A DNA stretch of 6,963 nt from Frankiales bacterium (GCA_025464695.1 JAODNQ010000038.1:1-6963), one strand, 5' to 3'; shown: positions 1 through 6,792, counted from the first letter of the stretch. Numbers and translations are program-made. The notes: generated by a model not told the origin, from the sequence alone.

Positions 1-1173
1 CCGCTGCCCTTCAGCGGCATCGTGCGCCGCGAGCCCATCGGTGTCGTCGCCGCGATCACGCCGTGGAACATCCCGCTGCTGACGCTGGTCTGGAAGGTCG
101 GCCCCGCGCTGGCCGCCGGTTGCTCGGTCGTCATCAAGCCCGACGAGCACGCCCCGCTCGTCGCCATGGAGCTCGTCAAGGAGTTCGAGGCCGCCGGTCT
201 GCCCAAGGGCGTGCTCAACGCTCTGGTCGGCGACGGCGAGCCCGTCGGCGCCTACCAGTCCGGCCCCCCCGACGTGACCAAGGTCGCCTTCACCGGCAGC
301 ACCGAGGTCGGCAAGGCGATCCTGCGCCAGAGCGCCGACACGGTGAAGCGCGTGACCCTCGAGCTCGGCGGCAAGGGCCCGAACATCGTGCTCGAGGACG
401 CCGACCTGTCCGTCGCCGTCGACGGCGCGATCTACGCCGCCTTCGCGTACAACGGCGAGGCCTGCGAGGCCGGCACGCGCCTGTTCGTGCAGAGCAGCAT
501 CGCGGACGAGTTCATCAAGCGGCTCACCGAGCGGGCCAGCACCCTGACCGTCGGCGACCCGCTCAACCCGGCCAGCGACGTCGGCCCGGTCATCACGAAG
601 GAGGCCGAGGAGCGGATCCTCGGCTTCATCGAGGGCGCCAAGAAGCAGGGCGCCACGGCCGTCGTCGGTGGCGGGCGTCCCCAGGGCCCCGAGTTCGAGA
701 AGGGCAACTGGGTCCAGCCGACCGTCTTCACCGGCGTCACCAACGACATGGACATCGCCCGCTGCGAGGTCTTCGGGCCGGTCCTGTCGGTGCTGACCTT
801 CGACAGCGTCGACGAGGTCATCAAGCTGGCCAACGACACCGACTACGGCCTGTCGGCCGGCGTGTGGAGCCAGGACGAGGAGAAGGCCATCGAGGTCGGC
901 CGCCAGCTCGAGGCCGGCATGGTCTACATCAACGACTGGCACGTCATCAACCCGAACTACCCCTTCGGCGGCTTCAAGCAGAGCGGGATCGGCCGCGAGG
1001 GCGGCCCGCACTCGATCGACGAGTACACCGAGTCGAAGTTCATCTCGATCGACCGGGCCGGTGCCATCGGCAACCGCCCGTTCGCCCTGGTCATCGGCAC
1101 GCCGCCCCCCGGCGACGCCGGTGCCGTGGCGCACGAGCTCGCGGACGAGACGCTCGCGCAGACCCAGCAGTAG
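1..1173 (+). CDS. NAD(P)-dependent aldehyde dehydrogenase, 5'-truncated by the window edge
   Basis: The visible 390 residues are the catalytic part of an aldehyde dehydrogenase, which oxidises an aldehyde to the carboxylic acid with NAD(P)+. Counting the first codon as residue 1, the family signatures appear in order: TPWN with the oxyanion-hole Asn23, the cofactor-binding lysine in VIKPDE (Lys46), FTGSTEVG near 97-104, the general base in LELGGK (Glu121), the catalytic cysteine in NGEACEAG (Cys155), CEVFGPV with the cofactor ribose-binding Glu256, and PFGGFKQSGIGREGG near the C-terminus. Family members are about 480-500 residues long, so roughly 100 N-terminal residues lie upstream. The frame is open from base 1, and the GTG at 22 is an internal valine rather than a start. 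After the usual final EYTESKF segment there is an unusual extra tail of about 39 residues. All catalytic residues are present, so the enzyme should be active. The substrate cannot be told from sequence. The gene is separated by 273 bases from the carboxylase operon downstream. Confidence 0.95.
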   Translation, partial: PLPFSGIVRREPIGVVAAITPWNIPLLTLVWKVGPALAAGCSVVIKPDEHAPLVAMELVKEFEAAGLPKGVLNALVGDGEPVGAYQSGPPDVTKVAFTGSTEVGKAILRQSADTVKRVTLELGGKGPNIVLEDADLSVAVDGAIYAAFAYNGEACEAGTRLFVQSSIADEFIKRLTERASTLTVGDPLNPASDVGPVITKEAEERILGFIEGAKKQGATAVVGGGRPQGPEFEKGNWVQPTVFTGVTNDMDIARCEVFGPVLSVLTFDSVDEVIKLANDTDYGLSAGVWSQDEEKAIEVGRQLEAGMVYINDWHVINPNYPFGGFKQSGIGREGGPHSIDEYTESKFISIDRAGAIGNRPFALVIGTPPPGDAGAVAHELADETLAQTQQ

Positions 1174-1179
1174 CCCGGA

Positions 1180-1223
1180 CGACGGCCGTCCCGGGCGCCC
1201 TCACGGCGTCCGGGCGGCCGTCG
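1180..1223 (+). terminator. GC-rich hairpin after the aldehyde dehydrogenase, possible terminator
   Basis: Bases 1180-1191 (CGACGGCCGTCC) pair with 1212-1223 (GGGCGGCCGTCG) to give a 12-bp stem with one G-T wobble and a 20-base loop. It begins six bases after the dehydrogenase stop codon. A competing 8-bp pairing exists between 1174-1181 and 1207-1214. No T tract follows, but actinobacterial terminators often lack one. In DNA this rich in G and C such stems also arise by chance, so termination is an inference from position and stability. Confidence 0.4.
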
Positions 1224-1259
1224 CCGCACGGTCCGGTGTGACCGTCCCCCGTGACCCTT

Positions 1260-1295
1260 GTCCTGCTTAGTGAACCATGATTCACTAAGCAGGAC
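1260..1295. promoter_or_regulatory. 36-bp near-perfect palindrome, likely repressor operator
   Basis: The arms GTCCTGCTTAGTGAA (1260-1274) and TTCACTAAGCAGGAC (1281-1295) are exact reverse complements. The central CATG (1276-1279) continues the symmetry, so 17 of 18 base pairs match and only 1275/1280 is broken. The inner 22 bases are 15/22 A+T in very GC-rich surroundings, which stands out sharply. An uninterrupted dyad without a proper loop fits a DNA-binding dimer site better than an RNA hairpin, and no T run follows. Length and symmetry fit a TetR-family operator, a family that commonly controls acyl-CoA catabolic genes in actinobacteria. It lies 151 bases before the first carboxylase gene. 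A weak promoter could overlap it (TTGTCC at 1258-1263, TTCACT at 1281-1286, 17-base spacing), but the match is poor. No regulator gene is visible in the window. Confidence 0.75.
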
Positions 1296-1428
1296 GGGCC
1301 GGACCGCGCCCCGTCCCCGCGCAGCCGGCTCCGCAGCGGCCGCACGGTGGCCTTCCGAGGCCTTTCGCACCATGCACCGCCACGCACCGCACCACGCAGC
1401 ACCCGGGCGCACGGCGCCGGGACCGGAC

Positions 1429-1437
1429 AGAGGGGGA
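1429..1437 (+). promoter_or_regulatory. Ribosome binding site for the carboxyltransferase gene
   Basis: The purine run AGAGGGGGA ends nine bases before the ATG at 1447. It supports that ATG over the earlier in-frame ATG at 1372, which would add 25 residues rich in His, Pro, Gly and Arg that are unlike the start of this family. A similar AGAGGGACGCG string precedes the gene at 5947. Confidence 0.7.
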
Positions 1438-1446
1438 CGCGAGCTG

Positions 1447-3045
1447 ATGCCCGCGCTCAAGAACAGCATCGACACCCAGGACGCGGGCTTCCTGCGCAAC
1501 CTGGCTGCCCAGACGGAGGCCGTGCAGGCCCTGGAGGACCAGCTCGACATCGTGCGCGCCGGCGGCGGCGAGCGGTACAACGCCCGCCACCACGAGCGCG
1601 GCAAGCTGCTGGTGCGCGAGCGCCTCGAGCTCCTGCTCGACCGCGACACGCCCTTCCTCGAGCTCAGCTCGCTGGCCGCGTGGGGCACCCGCTTCACCGT
1701 CGGCGCGAGCATCCTCACCGGCATCGGGGTCATCAGCGGCGTCGAGTGCATGGTCATCGCCCACGACCCCACGGTCCGCGGCGGCTCCATGAACCCGTAC
1801 ACGCTCAAGAAGAACCTGCGGGCGCTCGACATCGCGGCCGAGAACCGCCTGCCGGTCGTCTACCTGGTCGAGTCCGGCGGCGCGGACCTGCCCACGCAGG
1901 GCGAGCTGTTCGTCGACGCCGGCCGCATCTTCCAGAAGCTGACCGCGCTGTCCGCCGACGGGATCAGCACGATCGCCCTGGTCTTCGGCAACTCGACCGC
2001 CGGCGGCGCCTACGTCCCGGCCATGTGCGACTACTGCGTGCTCGTCGACGGCGGCGCCAAGGTCTTCCTCGGCGGCCCGCCCCTCGTCAAGATGGCCACC
2101 GGTGAGGACTCCGACGACGAGTCCCTCGGCGGCGCCCGGATGCACACCCAGGTCTCCGGCCTCGGCGACCAGCTCGCCCTCGACGAGGTCGACGCCATCC
2201 GGATCGGCCGGCAGATCGTGTCCGAGCTCAACTGGCGCAAGCTGGGCCCCGGCCCGAGCAAGGCCGTGGTCGAGCCGCTGTACGACCCGGAGGAGCTGCT
2301 GGGCGTCGCCGCCGCCGACTTCCGCGTGCCGGTCGACCCCCGCGACGTCATCGCCCGGGTCGTGGACGGCAGCGAGTTCGGCGAGTACAAGCCCGGCTAC
2401 GGCAGCAGCCTGGTCTGCGGCTGGGCGACGATCCACGGCTATCCGGTCGGCATCCTCGCGAACCACAACGGCGTGCTGTTCAGCGCCGAGGCCGAGAAGG
2501 GCACGGAGTTCATCCTCCTGGCCAACCAGACCGACACGCCGCTGATCTTCCTGCACAACGTCACCGGCTTCATGGTCGGCGCGGCGTACGAGCAGGGCGG
2601 GATCATCAAGGACGGCGCGAAGATGATCAACGCCGTCACGAACAGCGCGGTCCCGCACATCTCCATCAACATGGGCGCCTCGTTCGGCGCCGGCAACTAC
2701 GGCATGTCCGGCCGGGCCTACGACCCGCGCTTCATGTTCAGCTGGGCCAACGCCCGGCTCGCCGTGATGGGCGCGACGCAGCTCGCCGGCGTCATGTCCA
2801 TCGTCGGGCGCGAGTCGGCGGCCGCGAGCGGCAAGCCCTTCGACGAGGAGGCCGACGCGAAGCGCACCGCCGAGATCGAGGCCCAGATCGAGGCCGAGTC
2901 CCACGCCTTCTTCACCACCGCGCGCATCTACGACGACGGGGTCATCGACCCTCGCGACACCCGGACGGTCCTCGGCATGTGCCTGTCGGCCGCTCACTCC
3001 CAGACCGTGGAAGGGCGTCGTGGTTTCGGCGTCTTCCGGATGTAG
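1447..3045 (+). CDS. Acyl-CoA carboxylase carboxyltransferase (beta) subunit, methylcrotonyl/geranyl-CoA carboxylase type
   Basis: This 532-residue subunit transfers the carboxyl group from carboxybiotin to an acyl-CoA, working with the biotin-carrying alpha subunit encoded just downstream. It has the two crotonase-like halves of the family. The N-terminal half carries ARHHERGKLLVRERL (46-60), VYLVESGGADLP (138-149), STAGGAYVPAM (183-193) with the first oxyanion-hole glycines, and FLGGPPLVKMATGE (207-220). The C-terminal half carries ILANHNGVLFSAEAEKG (336-352), NVTGFMVG (371-378), GASFGAGNYGMSGRAYDPRF (410-429) with the second oxyanion hole, and a GVFRM ending. The NGVLF and NVTGFMVG motifs and the GVFRM end resemble methylcrotonyl-CoA and geranyl-CoA carboxylases more than propionyl- or acetyl-CoA carboxylases, which suggests a branched enoyl-CoA substrate. 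Residues 153-162 (ELFVDAGRIF) look about four residues shorter than the matching stretch of methylcrotonyl-CoA carboxylase as I recall it. The start at 1447 is chosen from the ribosome binding site and family length. It is the first gene of the probable operon and follows the palindrome at 1260-1295. Confidence 0.95.
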   Translation: MPALKNSIDTQDAGFLRNLAAQTEAVQALEDQLDIVRAGGGERYNARHHERGKLLVRERLELLLDRDTPFLELSSLAAWGTRFTVGASILTGIGVISGVECMVIAHDPTVRGGSMNPYTLKKNLRALDIAAENRLPVVYLVESGGADLPTQGELFVDAGRIFQKLTALSADGISTIALVFGNSTAGGAYVPAMCDYCVLVDGGAKVFLGGPPLVKMATGEDSDDESLGGARMHTQVSGLGDQLALDEVDAIRIGRQIVSELNWRKLGPGPSKAVVEPLYDPEELLGVAAADFRVPVDPRDVIARVVDGSEFGEYKPGYGSSLVCGWATIHGYPVGILANHNGVLFSAEAEKGTEFILLANQTDTPLIFLHNVTGFMVGAAYEQGGIIKDGAKMINAVTNSAVPHISINMGASFGAGNYGMSGRAYDPRFMFSWANARLAVMGATQLAGVMSIVGRESAAASGKPFDEEADAKRTAEIEAQIEAESHAFFTTARIYDDGVIDPRDTRTVLGMCLSAAHSQTVEGRRGFGVFRM

Positions 3046-3057
3046 GCGGATCCCCTG

Positions 3058-5079
3058 ATGACGACTCCCCAGAGCACTCCCAAGAAGATCACGAAGCTGC
3101 TCGTCGCCAACCGCGGCGAGATCGCCTCCCGCGTGTTCCGCACCTGCCGCAAGCTCGACATCGCGACCGTCGCCGTCTTCTCCGACGCCGACGCGGGCGC
3201 TCCGTTCGTGGCCGAGGCCGACGAGGCCGTGCACCTGCCCGGCAACTCCCCGGCCGAGACGTACCTGCGCGCCGACCTCGTCATCGAGGCGTGCAAGCGC
3301 ACCGGTGCCGAGGCCGTGCACCCGGGCTACGGCTTCCTGTCCGAGAACGCCGAGTTCGCCGAGGCCTGCACCGCGGCCGGCATCGTCTTCGTCGGCCCGC
3401 CGCCCTCGGCGATCCGCTCCATGGGCAGCAAGACCGCGGCCAAGGAGCTCATGCAGGCCGCGGGCGTGCCCGTCCTGTCCGGCATCACCATCAGCGACGG
3501 CGAGACCGCCGACGGCCTGGCCGACCGCGCCGGCACCGAGGTCGGGTACCCCGTCCTGGTCAAGGCGGCGTACGGCGGCGGTGGCCGCGGCATGCGTGTC
3601 GTGCACGACCCCGCCGAGCTGGAGGAGGCCGTCGCGTCGGCCCGCCGCGAGGCGACGTCGGCGTTCGGCAACGGCACCGTCTTCCTCGAGCGCTTCGTCG
3701 ACCGGCCGCGCCACATCGAGGTGCAGGTCTTCGCCGACACGCACGGCCACGCCGTGCACCTGTTCGAGCGCGAGTGCTCGATCCAGCGGCGCTACCAGAA
3801 GGTCATCGAGGAGGCGCCGTCCCCCGTCGTCACGCCGGAGATGCGCACCGAGCTCGGTGCCGCGGCCGTGGCTGCGGCCAAGGCGATCGGCTACGTCGGC
3901 GCCGGCACCGTCGAGTTCATCATGGACTCGTCCGGCGACTTCTTCTTCCTCGAGGTCAACACCCGCCTGCAGGTCGAGCACCCGGTCACCGAGGCCATCA
4001 CCGGCCTCGACCTCGTCGCCCTGCAGATCGCGGTCGCCGAGGGAGAGCCGCTCCCGCCGGCCGCGCTCGAGGCCACCATCACCGGGCACGCGATCGAGGC
4101 CCGGCTCTGCGCCGAGGACCCCGAGAACGGCTACCTGCCGGCCACCGGCGACCTCCTGCTGTTCGAGGTCCCGGCCCTGCCGGGCATCCGCCTGGACACC
4201 GGCGTCCGGACGGGCAGCCAGGTCAGCCCGCACTACGACAACATGCTGGCCAAGGTCATCGCCTACGCGCCGACCCGCGACCAGGCCGCCCGCCTGCTCG
4301 CCCGGGCGCTGTCGGAGGCCCGCATCCTCGGCTGCGTCACCAACCGCGACCTGCTCGTGGGCATCCTGCGCGAGGACGAGTTCCGGGCCGGGACCATCGA
4401 CACCGGCTACCTGACCCGGCACGACCCGACCGAGCTCGCTGCCCGTCCGGCCGACGCCGTCGCGGTGCACGCCCTCGCGGTCGCCCTGGCGGACCAGGCC
4501 GAGCGCCGCGCCTCGGCGCCCGTGCTGGCGGCCGCGCCGTCCGGCTGGCGCAACGTCCGCAACAGCCCCGCCACCACGACGCTGCTCCTGGGCGACACCG
4601 AGGTCGAGGTCGCGTACACGGTCAAGGGCACGGCCGTGACGGCCACCGTCGGAGGCGTCGCGCTCGAGGACGTCGTCCTGCGCTCGGCCACCCCCGACGG
4701 CGTCGACCTGCAGGTGGGCGGCGTCCGCCGTGTGGTCCTGGTGGCCCGGCGCGGCGGGGAGCGGTACGCCGACTCCGTGCTCGGCGCGACCGTCTTCGCC
4801 GAGAAGGAGCGCTTCCCGCTCCCGGGTGCGCAGGCCGTCGCCGGTTCGCTCGTCGCGCCCATGAACGGCACCGTCATCCGCGTCGAGGCGGAGGTCGGGC
4901 AGCAGGTCAAGGCCGGCACCGTCGTCGTCGTCCTCGAGGCGATGAAGATGGAGCACACGATCAAGGCTCCGCACGACGGCACGATCACGACGCTGTCAGC
5001 GGTCGTCGGTGCTCCCGTCGACCTCGGCCACGTGCTCGCCGTCGTCAGCGAGGCCGCGGACGCCGAGGCCTCTGCGTGA
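3058..5079 (+). CDS. Acyl-CoA carboxylase alpha subunit: biotin carboxylase fused to biotin carrier domain
   Basis: This 673-residue protein uses ATP and bicarbonate to carboxylate its own biotin, then presents it to the beta subunit encoded 12 bases upstream. The biotin carboxylase part opens with KLLVANRGEIASRVFRT (13-29) and continues with AEAVHPGYGFLSEN (84-97), the ATP-grasp glycine loop AYGGGGRGM (171-179), HIEVQVFAD (219-227), ECSIQRRYQKVIEEAPSP (239-256), the catalytic stretch EVNTRLQVEHPVTE (299-312) and GHAIEARLCAEDP (343-355). Residues about 455-590 form the variable linker domain that contacts the beta subunit in methylcrotonyl- and propionyl-CoA carboxylases. The C-terminal biotinyl domain (about 597-665) has the EAMKMEH motif, with Lys630 as the biotinylation site. 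Length fits the alpha subunits of methylcrotonyl- or geranyl-CoA carboxylases. A weak GGCGGA at 3045-3050 serves as ribosome binding site. No separate epsilon subunit or biotin ligase gene is visible. The stop codon overlaps the next gene's start, which implies coupled translation. Confidence 0.96.
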   Translation: MTTPQSTPKKITKLLVANRGEIASRVFRTCRKLDIATVAVFSDADAGAPFVAEADEAVHLPGNSPAETYLRADLVIEACKRTGAEAVHPGYGFLSENAEFAEACTAAGIVFVGPPPSAIRSMGSKTAAKELMQAAGVPVLSGITISDGETADGLADRAGTEVGYPVLVKAAYGGGGRGMRVVHDPAELEEAVASARREATSAFGNGTVFLERFVDRPRHIEVQVFADTHGHAVHLFERECSIQRRYQKVIEEAPSPVVTPEMRTELGAAAVAAAKAIGYVGAGTVEFIMDSSGDFFFLEVNTRLQVEHPVTEAITGLDLVALQIAVAEGEPLPPAALEATITGHAIEARLCAEDPENGYLPATGDLLLFEVPALPGIRLDTGVRTGSQVSPHYDNMLAKVIAYAPTRDQAARLLARALSEARILGCVTNRDLLVGILREDEFRAGTIDTGYLTRHDPTELAARPADAVAVHALAVALADQAERRASAPVLAAAPSGWRNVRNSPATTTLLLGDTEVEVAYTVKGTAVTATVGGVALEDVVLRSATPDGVDLQVGGVRRVVLVARRGGERYADSVLGATVFAEKERFPLPGAQAVAGSLVAPMNGTVIRVEAEVGQQVKAGTVVVVLEAMKMEHTIKAPHDGTITTLSAVVGAPVDLGHVLAVVSEAADAEASA

Positions 5080-5849
5080 CGGCGCCTGCCGAGGTCGTCA
5101 CCTACGAGGTCGTCGACGGCGTCGCGTGGCTGACCATCCAGCGGCCGGAGGCCCGCAACGCGCTGTCGCGGGCGGTGCGGACCGGCCTGTGGGAGGGCAC
5201 CCGGCGCTTCAACGACGACGCGTCGGCGAAGGTGCTCGTCCTGACGGGCGCCGGCGAGAAGGCCTTCTGCGCCGGTGGTGACCTCAAGGAGATGGCCGAC
5301 GAGGCCCTCGAGGTCCCGCCGCCGGACTTCCTGCCGCAGTACGGGCGCAACATCGCGGTCGAGAAGCCCACCATCGCCGCGGTGAACGGCGTCGCCTTCG
5401 CGGGCGGCTTCCTGCTCGCCCAGATGTGCGACCTGTGCGTCGCGGGGGAGTCGGCGAAGTTCGGCGTCACCGAGATGAAGGTCGGCCGCGGCGCCCCCTG
5501 GGCCGCCCCGCTGCCGCTGCTCATCGGTGCCCGCGCTGCGATGGAGATCCTGCTGACGGGCGACGCCTTCAGCGCGACCCGCGCGCAGCAGATGGGCCTG
5601 GTCAACGAGGTCGTGCCCGACGCCGACCTGCGCGACCACGTCCAGGCCCTCGCCCGTCGGATCGCGGACAACGCGCCGCTGTCGGTGCTGGCCGCCAAGA
5701 AGACGGTGCAGCTCGCCGGCGAGCTGCCGCTCGCGCAGGCCTTCGAGGAGGCCGAGCGCGTGTGGGAGCCCGTCTACCGCAGCAACGACGCCAAGGAGGG
5801 CCCGGCGGCCTTCCGGGACAAGCGCCGGCCCCAGTGGACCGGGACGTAG
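5076..5849 (+). CDS. Enoyl-CoA hydratase/isomerase family protein lacking one of the two hydratase glutamates
   Basis: This 257-residue crotonase-fold enzyme starts at a GTG that overlaps the preceding TGA by four bases (GTGA). GAGG at 5065-5068 precedes it. This is the only sensible start, because reading further upstream in the frame gives an Arg/Gly-rich out-of-frame shadow of the carboxylase. Family features are IQRPEARNALS (21-31), the first oxyanion-hole segment AFCAGGDLKEM (63-73) and the second, NGVAFAGGFLLAQMCDL (104-120). Compared with rat mitochondrial enoyl-CoA hydratase, the position of Glu144 is Leu113, while the Glu164 equivalent, Glu133 in FGVTEMKVG, is kept. Enoyl-CoA isomerases also keep only the second glutamate, so an isomerase or a hydratase with modified chemistry are both possible. 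The usual GxxPGxGGTQRL segment is replaced by GRGAPWAAPLPLLIG (137-151), which is also atypical. In this operon it would be expected to act on the carboxylase product, as LiuC and AtuE do in the leucine and acyclic terpene pathways. That role is inferred from context only. Confidence 0.93.
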   Translation: MTAPAEVVTYEVVDGVAWLTIQRPEARNALSRAVRTGLWEGTRRFNDDASAKVLVLTGAGEKAFCAGGDLKEMADEALEVPPPDFLPQYGRNIAVEKPTIAAVNGVAFAGGFLLAQMCDLCVAGESAKFGVTEMKVGRGAPWAAPLPLLIGARAAMEILLTGDAFSATRAQQMGLVNEVVPDADLRDHVQALARRIADNAPLSVLAAKKTVQLAGELPLAQAFEEAERVWEPVYRSNDAKEGPAAFRDKRRPQWTGT

Positions 5850-5884
5850 TGGAGCGGGACCTGCGGGCCCCTGCGCCGACAGGA

Positions 5885-5902
5885 CCGGGCGCTGCCGCCC
5901 GG
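5885..5902 (+). other. Small hairpin between the hydratase-family and TIGR03084 genes
   Basis: CCGGGCG (5885-5891) and CGCCCGG (5896-5902) form a perfect 7-bp stem with a four-base CTGC loop, inside the 97-base gap between the two genes. There is no T tract. It could stabilise or process the transcript, or partly terminate it, so that the last two genes are made in different amounts. Chance formation in GC-rich DNA is quite possible. Confidence 0.25.
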
Positions 5903-5934
5903 CACGAGACCGACCGGCCTGCGGACCGGCCGCG

Positions 5935-5941
5935 AGAGGGA
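5935..5941 (+). promoter_or_regulatory. Ribosome binding site for the TIGR03084-family gene
   Basis: AGAGGGA ends five bases before the ATG at 5947 and is a good match to the anti-Shine-Dalgarno sequence. It fixes the start of the gene and shows that it is translated independently rather than by coupling to the gene before it. Confidence 0.7.
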
Positions 5942-5946
5942 CGCGC

Positions 5947-6792
5947 ATGACAGCGGTGCAGCAGACAGAGGACAAGGCGGTGCGCGCAGCGGCCGTCGTG
6001 CAGCGGGTCGCCGACGACCTGCAGGACGAGACCACGGCGATCGTCTCCGTGCTGGCCGGCCTCCGGGAGGAGCGCTGGGACGCCCCGACCCCCGCGGTGG
6101 GCTGGAGCATCCGCGACCAGGTCACGCACCTGGCGTACTTCGACGACGCGACGCTGCTGGCGCTCACCGACGTGCCGGCCTTCCTGGCCCAGCGCGACGA
6201 GCTCCTCGCGCTCGGGGTCGGCTTCCCCGACGCCGTCGCCGAGCGGCACCGCGCGCTGTCGCCGTCGGCGTGCCTCGACTGGTTCACCCGGTCGCGCCGC
6301 CGCCTGCTCGAGGCCTACCGCAGCACCGACCCCGCCTACCGCCTGCCCTGGTACGGCCCCGACATGGGCCTCGCGTCGTCCGCGACCGGGCGGCTCATGG
6401 AGACCTGGGCACACGGCCAGGACGTCGTCGACACCGTCGGCCTGGTCCGTCCCTCGACGGCCCGGCTGCGCAGCGTGGCCGACCTCGGCATCCGGACCTT
6501 CGCCTTCGCCTTCGCGCTCAACGGCAAGCCGGCCCCGACCTCCCCGGTCCGGGTCGAGCTGCAGGGCCCGGGCGGAGAGCTGTGGAGCTGGGGCCCGGAG
6601 GACGCGGCCGATCGCGTCACCGGCGACGCCCTCGACTTCTGCCTCGTCGTCACCCAGCGCCGCAACCTGCTCGACACCGCCCTGCAGGTGACCGGCCCGG
6701 TCGCCACCGACTGGATGAGCGTCGCCCAGGCGTACGCCGGTGGGGCCGGCGCCGGACGGCCGCCCGGCATGTTCCCGGGCGTCTCCCGATGA
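5947..6792 (+). CDS. TIGR03084-family protein, DinB/mycothiol-dependent maleylpyruvate isomerase-like
   Basis: This 281-residue protein has the layout of the mycothiol-dependent maleylpyruvate isomerase superfamily: an N-terminal DinB-like four-helix bundle followed by a smaller C-terminal domain. I recognise it as TIGR03084, an actinobacterial family of unknown function. Visible landmarks are VGWSIRDQVTHLAYFDD (51-67), the METWAHGQDVVDTVG stretch (151-165), and a C-terminal part with RVELQGPGGELWSWGPEDAADRVTGDALDF. His61 together with Glu152 and His156 (E-x3-H) matches the zinc-binding His/Glu/His triad of maleylpyruvate isomerase, so metal binding is likely. Relatives use a metal-bound thiol such as mycothiol for isomerisation or transfer reactions, but the reaction here is unknown. 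There is no signal peptide or membrane segment, so it should be cytoplasmic. It lies 97 bases after the hydratase-family gene and 64 bases before an AtuA-family gene, which suggests a role in the same acyl-CoA pathway. Identification of the family is firm, the function is not. Confidence 0.88.
   Translation: MTAVQQTEDKAVRAAAVVQRVADDLQDETTAIVSVLAGLREERWDAPTPAVGWSIRDQVTHLAYFDDATLLALTDVPAFLAQRDELLALGVGFPDAVAERHRALSPSACLDWFTRSRRRLLEAYRSTDPAYRLPWYGPDMGLASSATGRLMETWAHGQDVVDTVGLVRPSTARLRSVADLGIRTFAFAFALNGKPAPTSPVRVELQGPGGELWSWGPEDAADRVTGDALDFCLVVTQRRNLLDTALQVTGPVATDWMSVAQAYAGGAGAGRPPGMFPGVSR

Noticed and set aside
1260..1295. The palindrome as an intrinsic terminator of the aldehyde dehydrogenase
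   Set aside because: The symmetry continues through the centre, the core is AT-rich, and no T tract follows. The GC-rich stem at 1180-1223, just after the stop codon, is a better terminator candidate.
1258..1446. N-terminal extension of the carboxyltransferase to upstream starts, including the ATG at 1372
   Set aside because: The added residues resemble nothing in the family and would run through the palindrome. A proper ribosome binding site precedes the ATG at 1447.
1285..4974. Very long open frame on the minus strand (about 1229 codons)
   Set aside because: It lies opposite the two carboxylase genes, and its translation is a low-complexity mix rich in Asp, Gly, Arg, Val and Leu with no recognisable motif. 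Long antisense open frames are expected in GC-rich coding DNA.
2979..5075. Upstream extension of the hydratase-family frame through the whole biotin carboxylase gene, suggesting a giant fusion protein
   Set aside because: The extension translates to Arg/Pro/Gly-rich sequence in the wrong frame of a clearly coding carboxylase gene. The GTG at 5076 gives a complete enzyme of normal length.
4407..6287. Minus-strand open frame across the hydratase-family and TIGR03084 genes
   Set aside because: It overlaps two well-supported genes on the other strand and has shadow-like composition without domains.
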